Positions 14,776 to 16,352 of a stretch of 16,352 bases of DNA are shown piece by piece. The stretch comes from Ruminococcaceae bacterium UBA1236 (lineage in GTDB: Bacteria > Bacillota > Clostridia > Oscillospirales > Acutalibacteraceae): contig DBWO01000027.1 of the NCBI GenBank assembly GCA_002309055.1, forward strand, positions 65,997 to 82,348. The letters run 5' to 3'. A model generated the notes under the pieces. It was not told the origin of the DNA. It saw only the letters and a program-made list of their open reading frames with translations, and did not search any database. The position numbers and the translations under genes are program-made. Position 1 is the stretch's first letter, and the number at the start of each line of letters is the position of its first letter.

Positions 14776-16281
14776 ATGAAAAAACTCAGTGCAAATGTTT
14801 GCGCCGTGACCCATACGGGCAGAGTGCGCAAGAATAACGAAGATAATTACTGCCTCAACGGCAAAATCACCACCGACGGCGGCCTTGTAAAAGGCAAGGC
14901 ATATATTCAGAAAATGGCCGAGCCCTTCAACCTTGCCGTATGTGACGGCATGGGCGGTGAGATGTACGGCGAGATTGCCTCCGGAATAGCTGTGGAGGAA
15001 ATAGCGAAGCACGCTCAGAAAATATTTGACAGCGGCGAAGATTTTTCGTTTGCCATATCAAACTGTCTTGATGACGCCAATAACAGAATATGTGCCGAAA
15101 TCACATCAAGAGGTGTTCGTCTCGGCACAACGCTCGCTTCAATCTATGCCATTAAGGGCAGGGTCATCTGTGCGAGCATAGGTGACACAAGAATCTACCA
15201 TTTCTCACACGGTATTCTTGAGCAGGCGAGCTTTGACCATACCCATGCACAGGGTCTTGTTGATGCGCGTGAGCTTGCCGAGAGCGACGCGGGCGCTCTG
15301 CCCGGCGCGAAACGCCTGACAAAGCATCTCGGTGTTTTCCCCGAGGAGGCGACCCTTTCACCCAACGTGAGCGTGATAGATGATGTTGACAACGGCGACG
15401 TTCTCCTGCTTTGCAGCGACGGCCTTACCGATATGCTCAGCGATGATGAAATCTCCGCTATCATTTCGGGCGGCGAGAGCCCGCAGGATGTTTCCGCCAA
15501 GCTCGTGCGCAAGGCGCTTGAAAAGGGCGGCAAGGATAACATAACCGTCATCACCGCTTTTATGAGCGCTGAAGATACCTCCGTTTTCGCCCCGATAGCC
15601 GAGGCGATGGTTGGCGACAAAGATCCGGACTATGAGGAGGAATACCGCAGCTCTTACGGCCCCAATACCGCAGATGAAAGCGTTACAGACCCCTATGCCA
15701 ACGCGGACGCGGACGCCGCGAAAAAAGAGGTCGACAAGAAAAAAATCATTCTGATTATCGGAATAGTCGCGGCGGCTCTGCTTGTTCTTTCACTCGCGGC
15801 AGTCATCATCAAAGCGGCGGTTAACAGAAATAAAGAAAGCGAGTCAACCACCTCCGTCACTTCCACTTCGATACTCACAACAGCGCCTCCCATAGTTACA
15901 TGGTCCGATACCACAACGCTGCCTACAATCGAGGATACAAGTGAAGATGAAAGCTCAACTTCCGATATAACCGGCCGTACAAATCCGACTCACACCGTAA
16001 GGCCTTCAAATCCCTACGGCACAACGAGAACTACTACAAGGCCCTCATCAAGAAGCACTTCAAGAACTACCTCTTCAACGACTTCACAGTCCACAACTGA
16101 AGGTACATCTTCACCGTCTACTTCCGAGAATACGGCTACCACTTCAGGCTCTGAGACCACTTCAGGCGGCGAGACATCGTCATCTACTCCCACTGAGACT
16201 TCCTCGCAGTCTCAGTCAACCGAGCCCGTGGCCACTACAGAAGAACACAATGAAGTCGTACCCGGTACATCCGCTCAATAA
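14776..16281 (+). CDS. Membrane-anchored PP2C Ser/Thr phosphatase with a Ser/Thr-rich tail
   Basis: The first 265 residues form a complete PP2C (PPM) phosphatase. Metal-binding motifs are N-E-D (21-23), DGMGG (57-61), SDGLTD (214-219) and KDN (253-255); GTTLAS (118-122) and SIGDTR (134-139) also fit. All metal ligands are present, so the enzyme should be active. An acidic linker (266-318) precedes K-K-K and one membrane helix (about 324-349). After that, about 150 residues are mostly Ser and Thr with Arg, Pro and Glu, and have no fold. The phosphatase should be cytosolic and the tail outside. PrpC/Stp-type enzymes reverse PrkC-type kinase action; no kinase gene is in view. The start ATG has GGAGA 8 bases upstream. 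Most clostridial relatives are soluble and about 240-260 residues long, so the anchor and tail are unusual. Confidence 0.9.
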   Translation: MKKLSANVCAVTHTGRVRKNNEDNYCLNGKITTDGGLVKGKAYIQKMAEPFNLAVCDGMGGEMYGEIASGIAVEEIAKHAQKIFDSGEDFSFAISNCLDDANNRICAEITSRGVRLGTTLASIYAIKGRVICASIGDTRIYHFSHGILEQASFDHTHAQGLVDARELAESDAGALPGAKRLTKHLGVFPEEATLSPNVSVIDDVDNGDVLLLCSDGLTDMLSDDEISAIISGGESPQDVSAKLVRKALEKGGKDNITVITAFMSAEDTSVFAPIAEAMVGDKDPDYEEEYRSSYGPNTADESVTDPYANADADAAKKEVDKKKIILIIGIVAAALLVLSLAAVIIKAAVNRNKESESTTSVTSTSILTTAPPIVTWSDTTTLPTIEDTSEDESSTSDITGRTNPTHTVRPSNPYGTTRTTTRPSSRSTSRTTSSTTSQSTTEGTSSPSTSENTATTSGSETTSGGETSSSTPTETSSQSQSTEPVATTEEHNEVVPGTSAQ

Positions 16282-16299
16282 CAGCATATATAAACAAGG

Positions 16300-16326
16300 A
16301 GCGCATCCCTCGCGGGATGCGCTTTG
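16300..16326 (+). terminator. Hairpin terminator after the phosphatase gene
   Basis: A perfect 10-bp stem (AGCGCATCCC / GGGATGCGCT, 16300-16309 with 16314-16323) with a TCGC loop lies 18 bases past the stop codon. The following T-tract is short (TT-GATT), so termination may be partial. Confidence 0.75.
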
Positions 16327-16352
16327 ATTGGCTCTTAAGACAATAAACCACC

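Noticed and set aside
15195..15620. Open frame of 141 codons opposite the phosphatase gene
   Set aside because: The opposite strand encodes conserved PP2C motifs throughout, and this frame has no recognisable features.
15840..16260. Ser/Thr codon-rich repeats as a tandem DNA repeat or CRISPR-like array
   Set aside because: There is no fixed repeat unit or spacer pattern; it is low-complexity coding sequence in frame with the phosphatase.
1..16352. A defence, toxin-antitoxin, phage or mobile-element system
   Set aside because: No transposase, integrase, nuclease, Cas, restriction or small paired toxin-antitoxin genes were seen, and no flanking inverted repeats or tRNA genes were found by eye.

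Overview
The window looks like chromosomal DNA from an anaerobic, low-to-mid GC Firmicute of the class Clostridia, most likely an Oscillospiraceae/Ruminococcaceae gut or rumen commensal. The clues are a very large secreted protein ending in a type I dockerin, a clostridial-type galactokinase with a divergent signature, strong AGGAGG-like ribosome sites, sigma-70-type promoters with 17-bp spacers, and tightly overlapped genes. No rRNA, tRNA, CRISPR array, insertion sequence or phage gene was seen. This taxonomic placement is an inference.

Layout. (1) 32-5323 (+) encodes a 1763-residue exported, helix-rich dockerin protein with no recognisable enzyme domain; a strong intrinsic terminator follows. 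(2) 5494-5958 (+) is a monocistronic lipoprotein gene with its own promoter, a DUF4430-like fold pattern and a terminator. (3) 11662-6055 (-) is a six-gene unit reading leftward: VTT/TVP38 membrane protein, galactokinase, two tandem M42 metallopeptidases, a GNAT acetyltransferase and a YhhN (lysoplasmalogenase-like) membrane protein. The genes are separated by 13 bp or less or overlap by 4-8 bp, so they are very probably one transcript. (4) 11832-12779 (+) is a D-2-hydroxyacid dehydrogenase divergent from that operon. (5) 13632-12787 (-) is an aldose-1-epimerase-family protein converging on the dehydrogenase; its likely terminator hairpin lies inside the dehydrogenase's last codons. (6) 13847-14737 (+) is a DHDPS/NanA-family lyase, divergent from the epimerase, followed after 38 bp by (7) 14776-16281 (+), a PP2C phosphatase with a membrane anchor and a long Ser/Thr-rich tail, ending in a terminator-like hairpin.

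How the genes may work together. The dockerin protein would be exported and could dock to a cohesin-bearing scaffoldin encoded elsewhere. Galactokinase, the aldose epimerase, the DHDPS-family lyase and the 2-hydroxyacid dehydrogenase fit intake of sugars or sugar acids. The two M42 peptidases fit intracellular peptide trimming. The VTT and YhhN proteins point to membrane-lipid handling. The PP2C protein belongs to Ser/Thr phospho-signalling, but no kinase is in the window.

The least explained objects are the giant dockerin protein, the tailed membrane PP2C, the paired M42 enzymes, and a 14-bp perfect palindrome at the start of the lyase gene whose half-site recurs next to the divergent promoter. 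I did not find a clear new defence or multi-gene effector system.
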